Origin: Rossellomorea aquimaris
GTDB lineage: Bacteria > Bacillota > Bacilli > Bacillales > Bacillaceae_B
DNA: 64,000 nt
Direction: 5' to 3'
NCBI RefSeq assembly: GCF_000935355.1
Contig: NZ_JXZC01000005.1
Location: 1-64,000 of the forward strand
Under the pieces are notes generated by a model, which saw only the letters and a program-made list of their open reading frames with translations, was not told the origin of the DNA and made no database searches. A program made the position numbers and the translations under genes. The stretch's first letter is position 1, and each line of letters opens with the position of its first letter. Shown here piece by piece: positions 54,501 through 61,951 of this stretch.

Positions 54501-55606
54501 TGAAATAGACCTGTTTTACCATTGGATTGAAACACTCCATTTTCATTAATCGTACCGAATGACGAATCGGATAATTCCCATGTCAGTCCAGAGTCTGGAA
54601 GAGGTGCCGAAGCCATGGCCTTATCCCTGCCTTTTGCACTGAAGGTAATAGTAGACCCCGGTGTGAAGGACTGATCATAAGGATAGACATATGCAGAGTG
54701 AAAGGCATGATCTGAAGGCTCTTTTGATACAACAAGCCATGAGTTGGCCACGCTTCTCTCTCCACGGTCGGAAGGCATATTATCGACCTCGAGAACATCC
54801 CCTCCAAGTGTGCGGGTTGTATACGTAGAGGATCCGCCACCATCCAGATTGAGTGCCGTCACAGCCCCTAAATCGATCATCAACTGAGCTAAATCAGGCA
54901 TGGAGATTCCGCTTGAATAAGGCTCCTGCCTGCCGTCTATCACTGCAAAAAACACATCTCCATCAGCTTTTATCCCGACAGCCGTTCGAGGCTCTTTATC
55001 CGCTCCGGTTTGGGGAGTTTGATAGATTTGGCTGTTCTTTACGAGAATCGCATTCCCGCCAAGGGCTTCTTGCAATTCATCCTTGACTCCATCATACTCG
55101 GCCGTACTTCCGATCACTGCTTCCCCGGACTTTTTCATTCCAAAGAAACCCCACCCTTGCCGAAGTTGATCTTTGATCCCGATTCCATCCTTGAACACAA
55201 TCCCTGTCGGTTCTCCTGTCGCCATATTATAAAAGTCTGCGTTCACAGCAGCCACCACTTTATGGTTTTCTCCATCTGCGGCACTTGCCTGCTGCCTGAC
55301 AGGTTGAAGTCCGAACTCCTCCCCGTCATTCGGTGTTCCCGCTTCAATAGACACGCTGGGGTTCTGAACATCCACATCCACTACAAAACTCTCAATCTTC
55401 TTCCCATCACTGCCTTCAAAGCTGTAATGCTTCTCCATCACACCTGGTGCAAGGTCTGCACGGTATTCATTGATCGGTGTCTGAACCACTGGAGACTCCA
55501 AATCAAAATCACCCAGTGCTTCTGCAAAGTTTGGTGAAAACATGGTACCCGCGACTGCAATGGACAGTACAACAGGTAGTACCCTCTTTAAGCATTTCCT
55601 CATCAT
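51506..55606 (-). CDS. yvnB: Secreted phosphodiester glycosidase / metallophosphatase (YvnB-like)
   Basis: A 1366-residue secreted protein. Order: signal peptide (KRVLPVVLSIAVAG ... FAEA, cleavage near 30); phosphodiester glycosidase (NAGPA) domain about 60-330 with AAVNADFYN and NLDGGGSSTY (near 254); two Ig-like repeats (about 335-500); a carbohydrate-binding-like domain (about 505-660); a further beta domain; a cohesin-like domain (about 790-910); an Ig/FnIII-like linker; and a purple-acid-phosphatase-type metallophosphoesterase (about 1095-1310: GDTQS, GDLID, GNHEY, THKPPYY, SGHDHAYGR). It resembles B. subtilis YvnB. Start at 55606 or the adjacent 55603. A PhoP-type promoter lies upstream, fitting phosphate scavenging. 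Confidence 0.85.
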   Translation of the reverse strand: MMRKCLKRVLPVVLSIAVAGTMFSPNFAEALGDFDLESPVVQTPINEYRADLAPGVMEKHYSFEGSDGKKIESFVVDVDVQNPSVSIEAGTPNDGEEFGLQPVRQQASAADGENHKVVAAVNADFYNMATGEPTGIVFKDGIGIKDQLRQGWGFFGMKKSGEAVIGSTAEYDGVKDELQEALGGNAILVKNSQIYQTPQTGADKEPRTAVGIKADGDVFFAVIDGRQEPYSSGISMPDLAQLMIDLGAVTALNLDGGGSSTYTTRTLGGDVLEVDNMPSDRGERSVANSWLVVSKEPSDHAFHSAYVYPYDQSFTPGSTITFSAKGRDKAMASAPLPDSGLTWELSDSSFGTINENGVFQSNGKTGLFHVVLNHQGEEVGKSIIEVATPDKIAFSSPELTVARNSEIPLGLITTFEKRVVDWKLDDVEFEIPEGLGTIDDEGVLHTNDQSVNGIIKAKLKNTDLTAQLKISVGTLPKVLFDFEDDLGTWKTATANRGEVGTLSLSNYPDPVRFGDQSLKLDFDFTNAQTGTTLGVYAGPGVNTEIEGDPQSIGMWVYGTPEAQGYWLRMLIVDGNNKNQSINLTGEKPGVDWIGWKYIEADIPSTFTGPFKVSGTQAFRMMSTKSGITGPMTKGSLYIDNIRAVYGEKVDDLYPPVIESVNAEEKEYTTSSVNLKADVHEYEDDPFKTGIDWEKIKWFVDGEEYSKRAGHFSYDMDGSVSLSGLQWADGTHEFTLMVPDKFGNQAVKTGYFTVNTGSAKIEIIPKQEKAFLGDQFELPVKVSNPAEISESTMKLQVGKTFQFEDVTFSPGFTGSTSNYDSETGILALHLVNSGEEGPTAEAANILLRIPESTDEGSKLNVEMIKGEVTYAQPQEETFISTYSMKPLSVEVEAVLNVEADPILIGKPAALKVMDQEGQPVSGAEVFASIDGNEEPFSLGKTDGEGSLVVNSITDDIKKITLYSVKDGRYSFKVDTQTYPALVEAEEMKNVISPTTNDPYKSKTFTWMSSPLGKDKTPIIQYARKKDYDKKGDKSLLIAKGSWSNEVFTGELDITKNGIVRVNQVTVEKLKQDTTYVYRIGNGETWSEMKEFTTLKRSDQFEFAVLGDTQSPSDLSLFDQILSDLNDQEPAFMIHVGDLIDESSKFNQWDDVLGVMSQYDQIRTTNLVAALGNHEYMGDTDASIAKAILGSPENGPDADKGGTYSVDYHNMHISVLGFTSDSKVLDQQLEWLKQDMESSDKPWKILVTHKPPYYTNPFGGNEIMKEKLPPVADELGIDIVFSGHDHAYGRTKKLKEGKEDENGTVYIVAGTTGKKHYDAVADEKFEYVNMENIAVYMSAKVDKDTITFTTRTSDGDVIDEFSVVNEEY

Positions 55607-55665
55607 TAAGCCCCCCATAATCGTTTTCCACATTTCGATAAAATTCATCGATAACTGACATGCCT

Positions 55666-55708
55666 ATCATAATGGGAAAATATTAATGGAATGTATATTT
55701 TTTGTTAA
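55666..55708 (-). promoter_or_regulatory. Predicted PhoP-activated promoter of the yvnB-type gene
   Basis: On the minus strand TTAACA (55708-55703), TATACA (55697-55692) and TTAATA (55686-55681) are separated by five bases each, followed nine bases later by the -10 TATGAT (55671-55666). Two of three hexamers fit TT(A/C/T)A(C/T)A fully, one has one mismatch. No -35 is needed in PhoP-activated promoters. Confidence 0.6.
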
Positions 55709-55867
55709 TTTAGAAGAATGAAACAAAAAGGGGCAATAGGGCCTATTATTTTCTATCTTCAGCTCTTTACACATGCCAAAAACAGGTATCGTTTCTGAAG
55801 ATGTGTATACCTTCACTTAATTTAGATAATCAACAAAGATTCAATATAATTGAAATAATGAGCATCA

Positions 55868-55904
55868 TAAAAAAGCTGTAGATCAGCTACCTGATCTACA
55901 GCTT
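55868..55904 (-). terminator. Terminator overlapping the HAD gene stop
   Basis: A 14-bp perfect stem AAGCTGTAGATCAG / CTGATCTACAGCTT with TTTTTT tail. The upstream arm contains the stop codon of the HAD gene (55896-55898). Confidence 0.9.
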
Positions 55905-56564
55905 CACCCGACATCCCACTAAGACATCTTTTATTTCGTCGACATTACTGACCATATAAGTAGGTTTAGACTGACTTATTTCTTCAAATGAACCATATCC
56001 ATACGTCACCCCGATAGAGTCAATGCCGGTATGATGTGCCCCAATCATATCGTGCTTCCGGTCTCCTATCATAATAAAGTTGCCAGCTTCATATTCATGA
56101 TAAACATCTAGGATGTATTGAATGATTTCAGCTTTTGACGTTCTTGTTCCATCGAGGTTGCTTCCTGCAATAAGGTCAAAAAATTGGTCAATAGTAAAAT
56201 ACTTTAGGATCTGTTCAGCAAACACAGTAGGCTTTGATGTTGCAACCACCAACGTAAATCCATTTTCTTTTAACGTTTTCAATAGTGATGGAATATTTGG
56301 ATAGAGCTTGTTTTCAAACATTCCCTTCTCCTTGAACCGCTCTCTGTAAAAATCAATGGCTCTTTGTGTTTTAAGCTCGTCAAAATCGTAATGTTCAGCA
56401 AATGACACTTGTAGTGGCGGCCCAATAAAACATTCGAGCTCATGAATCTCAGGAACCTCTACGCCTAAATTCTCCATTGCGTATTGAACCGATTTAGTAA
56501 TCCCTTCTTTTGGGTCAGAAAGTGTTCCATCTAAATCGAATAGAATGATTTTGTATTTGCTCAT
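55896..56564 (-). CDS. HAD-superfamily phosphatase (phosphoglycolate phosphatase-like)
   Basis: A 222-residue HAD hydrolase: motif I FDLDGTLSD with D10 and D12, motif II VATSKP, motif III lysine in SKAEII and motif IV IGDRKHDMIGA. The inserted cap domain (about 18-80) places it in the C1 group with phosphoglycolate phosphatase and PpaX-like enzymes. Start at 56564 (AAAGGAG upstream), not 56651. It follows the nucleotidyltransferase-like gene by 49 bases, so the two are probably co-transcribed. Substrate unknown. Confidence 0.85.
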   Translation of the reverse strand: MSKYKIILFDLDGTLSDPKEGITKSVQYAMENLGVEVPEIHELECFIGPPLQVSFAEHYDFDELKTQRAIDFYRERFKEKGMFENKLYPNIPSLLKTLKENGFTLVVATSKPTVFAEQILKYFTIDQFFDLIAGSNLDGTRTSKAEIIQYILDVYHEYEAGNFIMIGDRKHDMIGAHHTGIDSIGVTYGYGSFEEISQSKPTYMVSNVDEIKDVLVGCRVKL

Positions 56565-56613
56565 ATAAACTCCTTTCATGTTAAGCAGGGGTCTGACGCA
56601 GATATTTAATCTC

Positions 56614-57138
56614 TCACTTTCTTTTGATATTTGCCGCCGATACCAAATCATTCAAATATTCCATCTTGCTCAAATCCTTATGATTATTCTGATCTGCCCG
56701 ATAGCTGTCCTTAGAGGACGCCTCATAAACGTGCAAATATTGTTGAGGATTCAGCAAATAGTAGCGCACATCTCCATTTTGATGCATTTTCAGGTCTTCT
56801 ATTTTTATACCTGCGAATGCCGGTAACGTGTCAATGATGCCAAACTCAACTGACAACCCATCTTTCGAGAATTCATGTTCATGCAAATCTATGAGGGTAT
56901 AGCCCATTGAATTCATGATCTCTACAATCTCATTCCAGTTATGTATGGATGTTTCAGCCGGCACTTCCCATCCCCTCTTATCACCGGGCACATGTATGTC
57001 GAGGTCCTGTGCGTCCCAACTTCTGTCGGTGACCACTTCCAATCCGACCGAGCCCATCAGCAGTGGAGTAATGCCAATACCATTTAACTTCCGTGCAACT
57101 TCAATAAACACATTAAACTTATGATGATTCGCTTTCAT
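56614..57138 (-). CDS. Nucleotidyltransferase-fold protein
   Basis: A 174-residue protein with the pattern LLMGSVGLEVVTDRSWDAQDLDIHV (key residues G29-S30 and D45-x-D47), as in polymerase-beta-type nucleotidyltransferases that share GS-x(n)-DxD. The third acidic residue may be E in SVEFGIID (about 95). GGGAGGAG precedes the ATG. It lies upstream of the HAD gene. Targets and activity are unknown; a substrate-binding-only role is possible. Confidence 0.6.
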   Translation of the reverse strand: MKANHHKFNVFIEVARKLNGIGITPLLMGSVGLEVVTDRSWDAQDLDIHVPGDKRGWEVPAETSIHNWNEIVEIMNSMGYTLIDLHEHEFSKDGLSVEFGIIDTLPAFAGIKIEDLKMHQNGDVRYYLLNPQQYLHVYEASSKDSYRADQNNHKDLSKMEYLNDLVSAANIKRK

Positions 57139-57192
57139 TGAAAAACTCCTCCCTGAGAATACTCATCCGCAACCTAGTATCGACCTTCTGCA

Positions 57193-57954
57193 TCATCCAT
57201 GAATGCTTCTGTAATACTCTAATATGTCAATTAGAATCGCTTTGTTGTATCCCGTTTTCCCATGGATTCTTTCAGCCCATTCTTCCACCGTCTCAAGCTT
57301 TGAATCCTTCATAAGACCTTCTGTCGTACTCAGAAAACTCTCCCAGTTATAAAATTCCCAATGAGCAATTTCAGATTTGTACGGGATCCTGCACTCCAGT
57401 AATGGATGGTTCTTTATCAAATGTTGAGAATGCTCCGCTGCCTTAAGAAAAGTATCCATTTCTATTCGTTCCGTCTGAAAAACCTGTTTCGATACTTTTC
57501 CATTCGGTCGATGATAGTGGATTTCGGTACCTGATGGATGAGACTGAACCTGGATCCTTGCAGCAGGAAAGAAACCATCTACTTTTTCGTTGGTATAATC
57601 GGGACTCTTCGTATCTATTAATATCGGATTCAACCACTGATCGCCCAAGTCACATAGAAACCGTTCCCCTTTTTCATTCAATGCGATGACAGCTGCATGA
57701 GCCTCTTCCGAATTCAGATGATGACCGACGGGATACGCCTCGACACCATCCCTTTTAAACTCATCCAGTAACCAGAGTGCAAGATCGAAACAATTCCCGG
57801 ACATGCCTAATTGTTCCCGATGCTCCCGCATAAGAGAGACATCCCGCTGTTTTTTCACACTTCCCTGATGATAAAACCAAACCTTCGTTAACGTTTCCAT
57901 GGGAAAATCATTAAATTTACTCCATGTCTTTAAAATGCTGTCTGAAGCCTTCAT
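57193..57954 (-). CDS. NAT/transglutaminase-like protein
   Basis: A 253-residue cytosolic protein that I do not recognise by name. It shows a Cys-His-Asp set with the order and spacing of arylamine N-acetyltransferases and transglutaminase-like enzymes: C55 in SGNCFDLALWLL, H86 in EEAHAAVIAL, D102 in FLCDLGDQWLNP. The length fits NAT enzymes (about 250-280). The acyl donor and acceptor are unknown. GAGGTG stands seven bases before the ATG. Same direction as the nucleotidyltransferase-like gene, 54 bases upstream of it. Confidence 0.6.
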   Translation of the reverse strand: MKASDSILKTWSKFNDFPMETLTKVWFYHQGSVKKQRDVSLMREHREQLGMSGNCFDLALWLLDEFKRDGVEAYPVGHHLNSEEAHAAVIALNEKGERFLCDLGDQWLNPILIDTKSPDYTNEKVDGFFPAARIQVQSHPSGTEIHYHRPNGKVSKQVFQTERIEMDTFLKAAEHSQHLIKNHPLLECRIPYKSEIAHWEFYNWESFLSTTEGLMKDSKLETVEEWAERIHGKTGYNKAILIDILEYYRSIHG

Positions 57955-58048
57955 TCTTGCACCTCGGATTCTCTATTCGATTGATTTATGTATGACGTGA
58001 TATAGCTTTTGTATTCAATATCCATGGTTAATAAAAGCCGTGTACACG

Positions 58049-58160
58049 AATTAATCCAGTTTGAACGACTATTGATTCCGATTTGAGATTTTTAATCCCC
58101 TTTCAGAGAATTCAATCCGCAATTCCGATAATTAATCCTGATTCCAAATAATTGAACATC
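58049..58160. repeat. 20-21-bp phased array of TTAATCC words
   Basis: AATCC-like words begin at 58053, 58075 (ATTCC), 58094, 58114, 58134 and 58155 (AACAT, degenerate). The spacing is 22, 19, 20, 20 and 21 bases. The array fills the spacer between the GNAT and NAT-like genes and resembles the 34318 array in period but not in core word. Confidence 0.6.
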
Positions 58161-58252
58161 CTTGTCGAATTTTATTTGTATCAACACTCGCTTATTATGA
58201 CGGCTTCCTTCATCTCACTCCGCTCCCTTGGAACTAATATGCTTCCTTGAGT

Positions 58253-58798
58253 CTATAAGTTAATCCGTCCCATCACCACTGTATCGTAGTAACGTCCATC
58301 CGATAACAATTTATCCTTCTTCAATACCCCTTCTACTTCAAAGCCGTTGTTTTTATAAAGGTTGATGGCTTTTTCATTAGTTTCGAGCACATTCAAAGTG
58401 ATTTTCTTAATGTCGTTGTCATCTGCCCAGCCTATGCTCTCTTTCAATAGATTTTTCCCGATGCCGTATCCCCAGAATTCCTGTAACACGCACACTCCAA
58501 ACTCCACTTTATGAGCGACACGTTTTAATGATTTCCCTTCACACCTTGAGAAACCGGCAATCCTGTCCTCGACTTCACAAACCAGGAAGAGATTCCGGGG
58601 ACTCTCTGAATCTTCATTGATGATTTGAATGAAGCCTTCTTCATCTATATACGCCTCTCCTCTTGCCCTATCCATGTATTCCGTCTCCCCATCTGCCTGG
58701 AGCCTTACTTCGGACAGTTTCTGAGCATCATCTACTTTTGCTGATCTGATGGCATAGGTTAGATTACGAATATGAAATTCTATTGGTTGAATAATAAT
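58253..58798 (-). CDS. GNAT family N-acetyltransferase with probable ATT start
   Basis: The first ATG (58675) would cut off conserved GNAT sequence: the frame upstream reads without stop through SAKVDDAQKLSEVRLQADGE and ETEY, typical of the N-terminal beta-alpha unit. No ATG, GTG or TTG occurs in this 41-codon stretch, but AAGGAG (58813-58808) is followed after nine bases by ATT at 58798, so an ATT start gives 181 residues. Motif A is LQEFWGYGIGKNLLKESIGWA and motif B NEKAINLYKNNGFEVEGVLKKD. It follows dinB by 37 bases. Substrate unknown. A sequencing error could also explain the missing start. Confidence 0.65.
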   Translation of the reverse strand: MIIQPIEFHIRNLTYAIRSAKVDDAQKLSEVRLQADGETEYMDRARGEAYIDEEGFIQIINEDSESPRNLFLVCEVEDRIAGFSRCEGKSLKRVAHKVEFGVCVLQEFWGYGIGKNLLKESIGWADDNDIKKITLNVLETNEKAINLYKNNGFEVEGVLKKDKLLSDGRYYDTVVMGRINL

Positions 58799-58835
58799 AT
58801 GGCTCCACTCCTTGTTCTGGTACGTTTTCTTCGAA

Positions 58836-59306
58836 TCAACGACGAGATGGCCAAGATCCCTGCATCTTCCTGATTAGAATAATCTGCCCAGTATGGTAAG
58901 CCTCGTGCATCATGATGTCCAGAAGTTTTTCTTCAAGAGAAGCTTCTTCAATCTTTGCGTCCGATGTTTTACTGAGCGCTTCTCTTAATCTGCTTTGAGC
59001 CGCCTCAACACGTTCAACGACAGCGATCCATTCCTTATCATCATTTAATTGTTCTGTTAAGGAGAAGGTTTCATTCCCATCAAGTTTCCGTGTCCATTCA
59101 CGCCCTTCTAATTGGGCTGTAAGCCTCTCTTTATAATAAATAAGGTGATTAACATTCTCCCATATGGTTTTCGTCGCCTCTCCTGTCGGTGTCCACATAG
59201 CCTGTTCCGCGGTGAGTCCTTCTATTGCAGGCATGAGTGGGGCATACCAACTTTCCTTGTCGTACGTAGTATCAAGCATTCTTAAGAGCAAGTCAGTTCG
59301 ATTCAT
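58836..59306 (-). CDS. DinB-like domain protein
   Basis: A 156-residue four-helix-bundle protein of the DinB/YfiT family, putative metal-dependent enzymes. The metal-binding histidines are H54 (NVNHLIYY) and the pair in MMHEAYHTGQI (about 134 and 138). Family members include bacillithiol S-transferases (BstA) and other thiol transferases. The ATG at 59306 is nine bases after GGAGG and preferred over the ATG two codons earlier. Likely co-transcribed with the GNAT gene downstream. Confidence 0.8.
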   Translation of the reverse strand: MNRTDLLLRMLDTTYDKESWYAPLMPAIEGLTAEQAMWTPTGEATKTIWENVNHLIYYKERLTAQLEGREWTRKLDGNETFSLTEQLNDDKEWIAVVERVEAAQSRLREALSKTSDAKIEEASLEEKLLDIMMHEAYHTGQIILIRKMQGSWPSRR

Positions 59307-59459
59307 GATCATCTTCCTCCTTGATAATGATGTTTCATATAATTAGTACTTCATCATAAAGAGAAGAACTCCTTCTTTTACCATTCCCTCACTCTTTTTC
59401 ACATAAAGTAAGTCATCCATGAAAATAGTAAGAGCATACGGATAAAAGGAGAATCAACC

Positions 59460-60683
59460 ATGAAAAGAGCCATCCTCTTTACCATCATCCTTGCTCTTAT
59501 ATTTCCATTGGCACCTGTGTCATCCAAGCTTCAATTGAAAGCTGCCTTCATCAGGGAAGGGAATTTATGGACCTTCATTGATGGCCAGGAATCCAAAATA
59601 ACGAATACCGGCAAAGTCCACTTCAAGCCCAAATGGTCGACCGATGGGACTTTGATTGCCTATCAAGTAGAAACATCAACTGAAGGGCAGTCTGAGCTGT
59701 GGACATACAATCTCAACACCCGTGATAAAAAGAAAATTTCATATAACGGCCATATACCAGAATGGGCTCCCCATAAAAACCATCTAGCCTATATTAATAA
59801 TGGAATTTTAGATATCTCTGACCTCAACCGATTCTACAACATCGCAACCGGGGTCAGTGATTTCACATGGCTTCCGGACGGCAGCGGGTTCCTTCTATCT
59901 TCATCGGGCACCCTCAAACCTGATGGATGGTCAAGCGCTTCTTTGTTTATCAAAGAAGTAGGAAAGAACTATGAAGATATCGTCCTTTTTGGCGGAGTGA
60001 AGCCTTTCTTTACACTCCCAAGGGAAATCGGGACAACGAATCAAAACAAACTGATAGCCGTTTATGCCGATCAGATGACCTATTCTCCGAGCGGCAAATG
60101 GATATCATTTGTGGTGTCCCCGACCGCTTCTTGGTCCATGGACAGTAATATGGTATGTGTCATCGATAAGGAAGGAAAGAATTTCGAGGTTCTGGACGAG
60201 ATGATCCTGGATGTTGGCCAGCCCAAATGGTCACCTTCTAAAGATACGTTAGCCTATATCGCCGGCGGAGGGAGAATCGTGTTCGGCTTCAAAAACAAAG
60301 ACTTGAAAATAAAGGAAATGCCTGTTTCCGGAACCTACACCCCGGCTAATTACGCTGACCTTGATTTTGATTGGATGACAGAGAAAACACTGGTCGTTTC
60401 AAGAATCAAAGAACAGGAGTGGACCAATGACTTCAGTAAGCATCCCCTGCCTGTACTATACACCTTGAATATTGATTCAAATAAACAAATGAAGGTTACC
60501 AGTCCTCCAAAAGGATTTGGTGATTATGCCCCTCAGTATATCCCTTCCATTCATAAGCTCGGTTGGTTAAGGGGGACGTCCCTTACTGATAGGAAGAGGG
60601 ATTTGTGGATAGGGAATCCTGATGGGACTGGGGCTACTGAATGGCTGCGTGATGTAGAGGAGATTGTTTTTTTCACAGGTTGA
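59460..60683 (+). CDS. Secreted TolB-like beta-propeller protein
   Basis: A 407-residue protein with a signal peptide (about 1-22, hydrophobic ILFTIILALIFPLAPVSS) and repeated WD40/TolB-type blades: FKPKWSTDGTLIAYQ, PEWAPHKNHLAYIN, FTWLPDGSGFLLSS, TYSPSGKWISFVV, PKWSPSKDTLAYIA. Such propellers bind proteins or ligands outside the membrane. No catalytic motif is seen. AAAAGGAG precedes the ATG. It is a single gene on the plus strand. Confidence 0.8.
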   Translation: MKRAILFTIILALIFPLAPVSSKLQLKAAFIREGNLWTFIDGQESKITNTGKVHFKPKWSTDGTLIAYQVETSTEGQSELWTYNLNTRDKKKISYNGHIPEWAPHKNHLAYINNGILDISDLNRFYNIATGVSDFTWLPDGSGFLLSSSGTLKPDGWSSASLFIKEVGKNYEDIVLFGGVKPFFTLPREIGTTNQNKLIAVYADQMTYSPSGKWISFVVSPTASWSMDSNMVCVIDKEGKNFEVLDEMILDVGQPKWSPSKDTLAYIAGGGRIVFGFKNKDLKIKEMPVSGTYTPANYADLDFDWMTEKTLVVSRIKEQEWTNDFSKHPLPVLYTLNIDSNKQMKVTSPPKGFGDYAPQYIPSIHKLGWLRGTSLTDRKRDLWIGNPDGTGATEWLRDVEEIVFFTG

Positions 60684-60943
60684 CCGGTTCAATAAATCTG
60701 TGGAATCATGCACGGGATGTGTTTCTTTTTTTGTGATCAATTAGGTATTCATATAAAGAAAATTTGACATCCCGCATGATTCTCCCGCGAAGGGAATCTG
60801 ATGAGGAAACCATCGCAAAAATCGGCCATGTGGTCTCTCCTGGACCCCATTTTCGGCTAAAACATACAATCTTAAAGCTAAAAAAGGGAGATGAGTTATA
60901 CATACAAATCAAACCGATAAAAGATATAATCATCTCGCCCCAC
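60684..60943. other. Intergenic region with a long inverted repeat
   Basis: Two short open frames here (60706-60933 minus, 60764-61078 plus) lack good ribosome sites. The main feature is an inverted repeat of 16-18 bp with a single bulge (60703-60720 and 60767-60782, GAATCATGC..GGGATGT), enclosing a 46-base AT-rich loop. Confidence 0.45.
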
Positions 60944-61951
60944 TCAACTGGTAATCTCCAACACTATCACATCAAACAACTCTCCATCCGCATAAAGAAC
61001 AAGTGCCCACTGCCCACGTTCAGGAACCGTAACAGACGATGGAGCATGAACATCCGCGCCATTGTTCTCCCCGCCTAGAGGAACGGTCCAGCTCTCACCG
61101 TTATTTAATAAAGGATACACTCTCCCCGACTCTCTGTGATAACCAACCACTGTTAGCTCTGAAGCTTCCGTCCCCCACAAATGCCACATCCATTTTTGGC
61201 CGGCCAGGCTTGGCATATCGGCACCAATGATACCTGACTTCTTTTCATTTCCGATCATATCCCGATCAAATGTGGCTGCCTTTCTATCCCAATCGATCGT
61301 ATCAAAATCACTTTCTTGAACGTATACGGGAATATCTTCAGGTAATGTAACAGGATTTCCTTCTACTTTTTCTCCCACACTCACAACGACATCACCGTAA
61401 GGCTTACCGTCAAGGTATACTTCATACCGCCATATTCCGCTGTGCGGAACCTGGAAGCTTGTAGGAAAGCGTTGCAAGCTAGAGTACCCCGGTGAAGGTT
61501 CCGTTATTCTTTGAGGGGACAGCACTTCGATGCGCTGACCTGATTTCTTATGAACCGCTAAGATGGATAATTCTTTTCCTTCATATGTGTCAAAAGGTTC
61601 TGTGAAACTGATTATATATCCAAATGGCTTACCTGCATGCAATTCCGGGTCTGGATAGATGCTGAACAGGACTTTACCATTCTCCTTATATTCGTGCTGG
61701 ATATGCCATGTGTCCGGACTCCCATTAATCGTGCCGTTCTCCTTTACCAATAATTCTGTTGAAACGAAAAATCCCATTAAACAAATGGCAACAGAAGTCA
61801 TGATGAAAATGATTAAAGGATTAGGTCGTTTTGTCTCCACAGGACTATGAACGGCCTGCCGAATCTTATGTCTTTGAAGCTCCGTAAAGTGACGGCCTCT
61901 GTGAGTCGTAGAATCCATTGCCCCCTTCAAATCACTAAGCTTATTCTTCAT
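60944..61951 (-). CDS. Putative anti-sigma factor with DUF4871 domain
   Basis: A 335-residue bitopic protein: cytosolic N-terminal segment (about 1-45), one transmembrane helix (about 46-66, PLIIFIMTSVAICLMGFFV), an extracytoplasmic beta domain and a C-terminal DUF4871 domain (about 215-330, IIGADMPSLAGQKWMWHLWG). It overlaps the ECF sigma gene upstream by 11 bases, which suggests it holds that sigma factor at the membrane until a signal arrives. Confidence 0.8.
   Translation of the reverse strand: MKNKLSDLKGAMDSTTHRGRHFTELQRHKIRQAVHSPVETKRPNPLIIFIMTSVAICLMGFFVSTELLVKENGTINGSPDTWHIQHEYKENGKVLFSIYPDPELHAGKPFGYIISFTEPFDTYEGKELSILAVHKKSGQRIEVLSPQRITEPSPGYSSLQRFPTSFQVPHSGIWRYEVYLDGKPYGDVVVSVGEKVEGNPVTLPEDIPVYVQESDFDTIDWDRKAATFDRDMIGNEKKSGIIGADMPSLAGQKWMWHLWGTEASELTVVGYHRESGRVYPLLNNGESWTVPLGGENNGADVHAPSSVTVPERGQWALVLYADGELFDVIVLEITS

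Noticed and set aside
60706..60933. A 75-codon minus-strand frame after the DUF4871 gene
   Set aside because: No ribosome site and low-complexity composition; covers an inverted repeat.
60764..61078. A 104-codon plus-strand frame with the plausible-looking stretch RESDEETIAKIGHVVSPGPHF
   Set aside because: No ribosome site, starts inside an inverted repeat and runs antisense into the DUF4871 gene.
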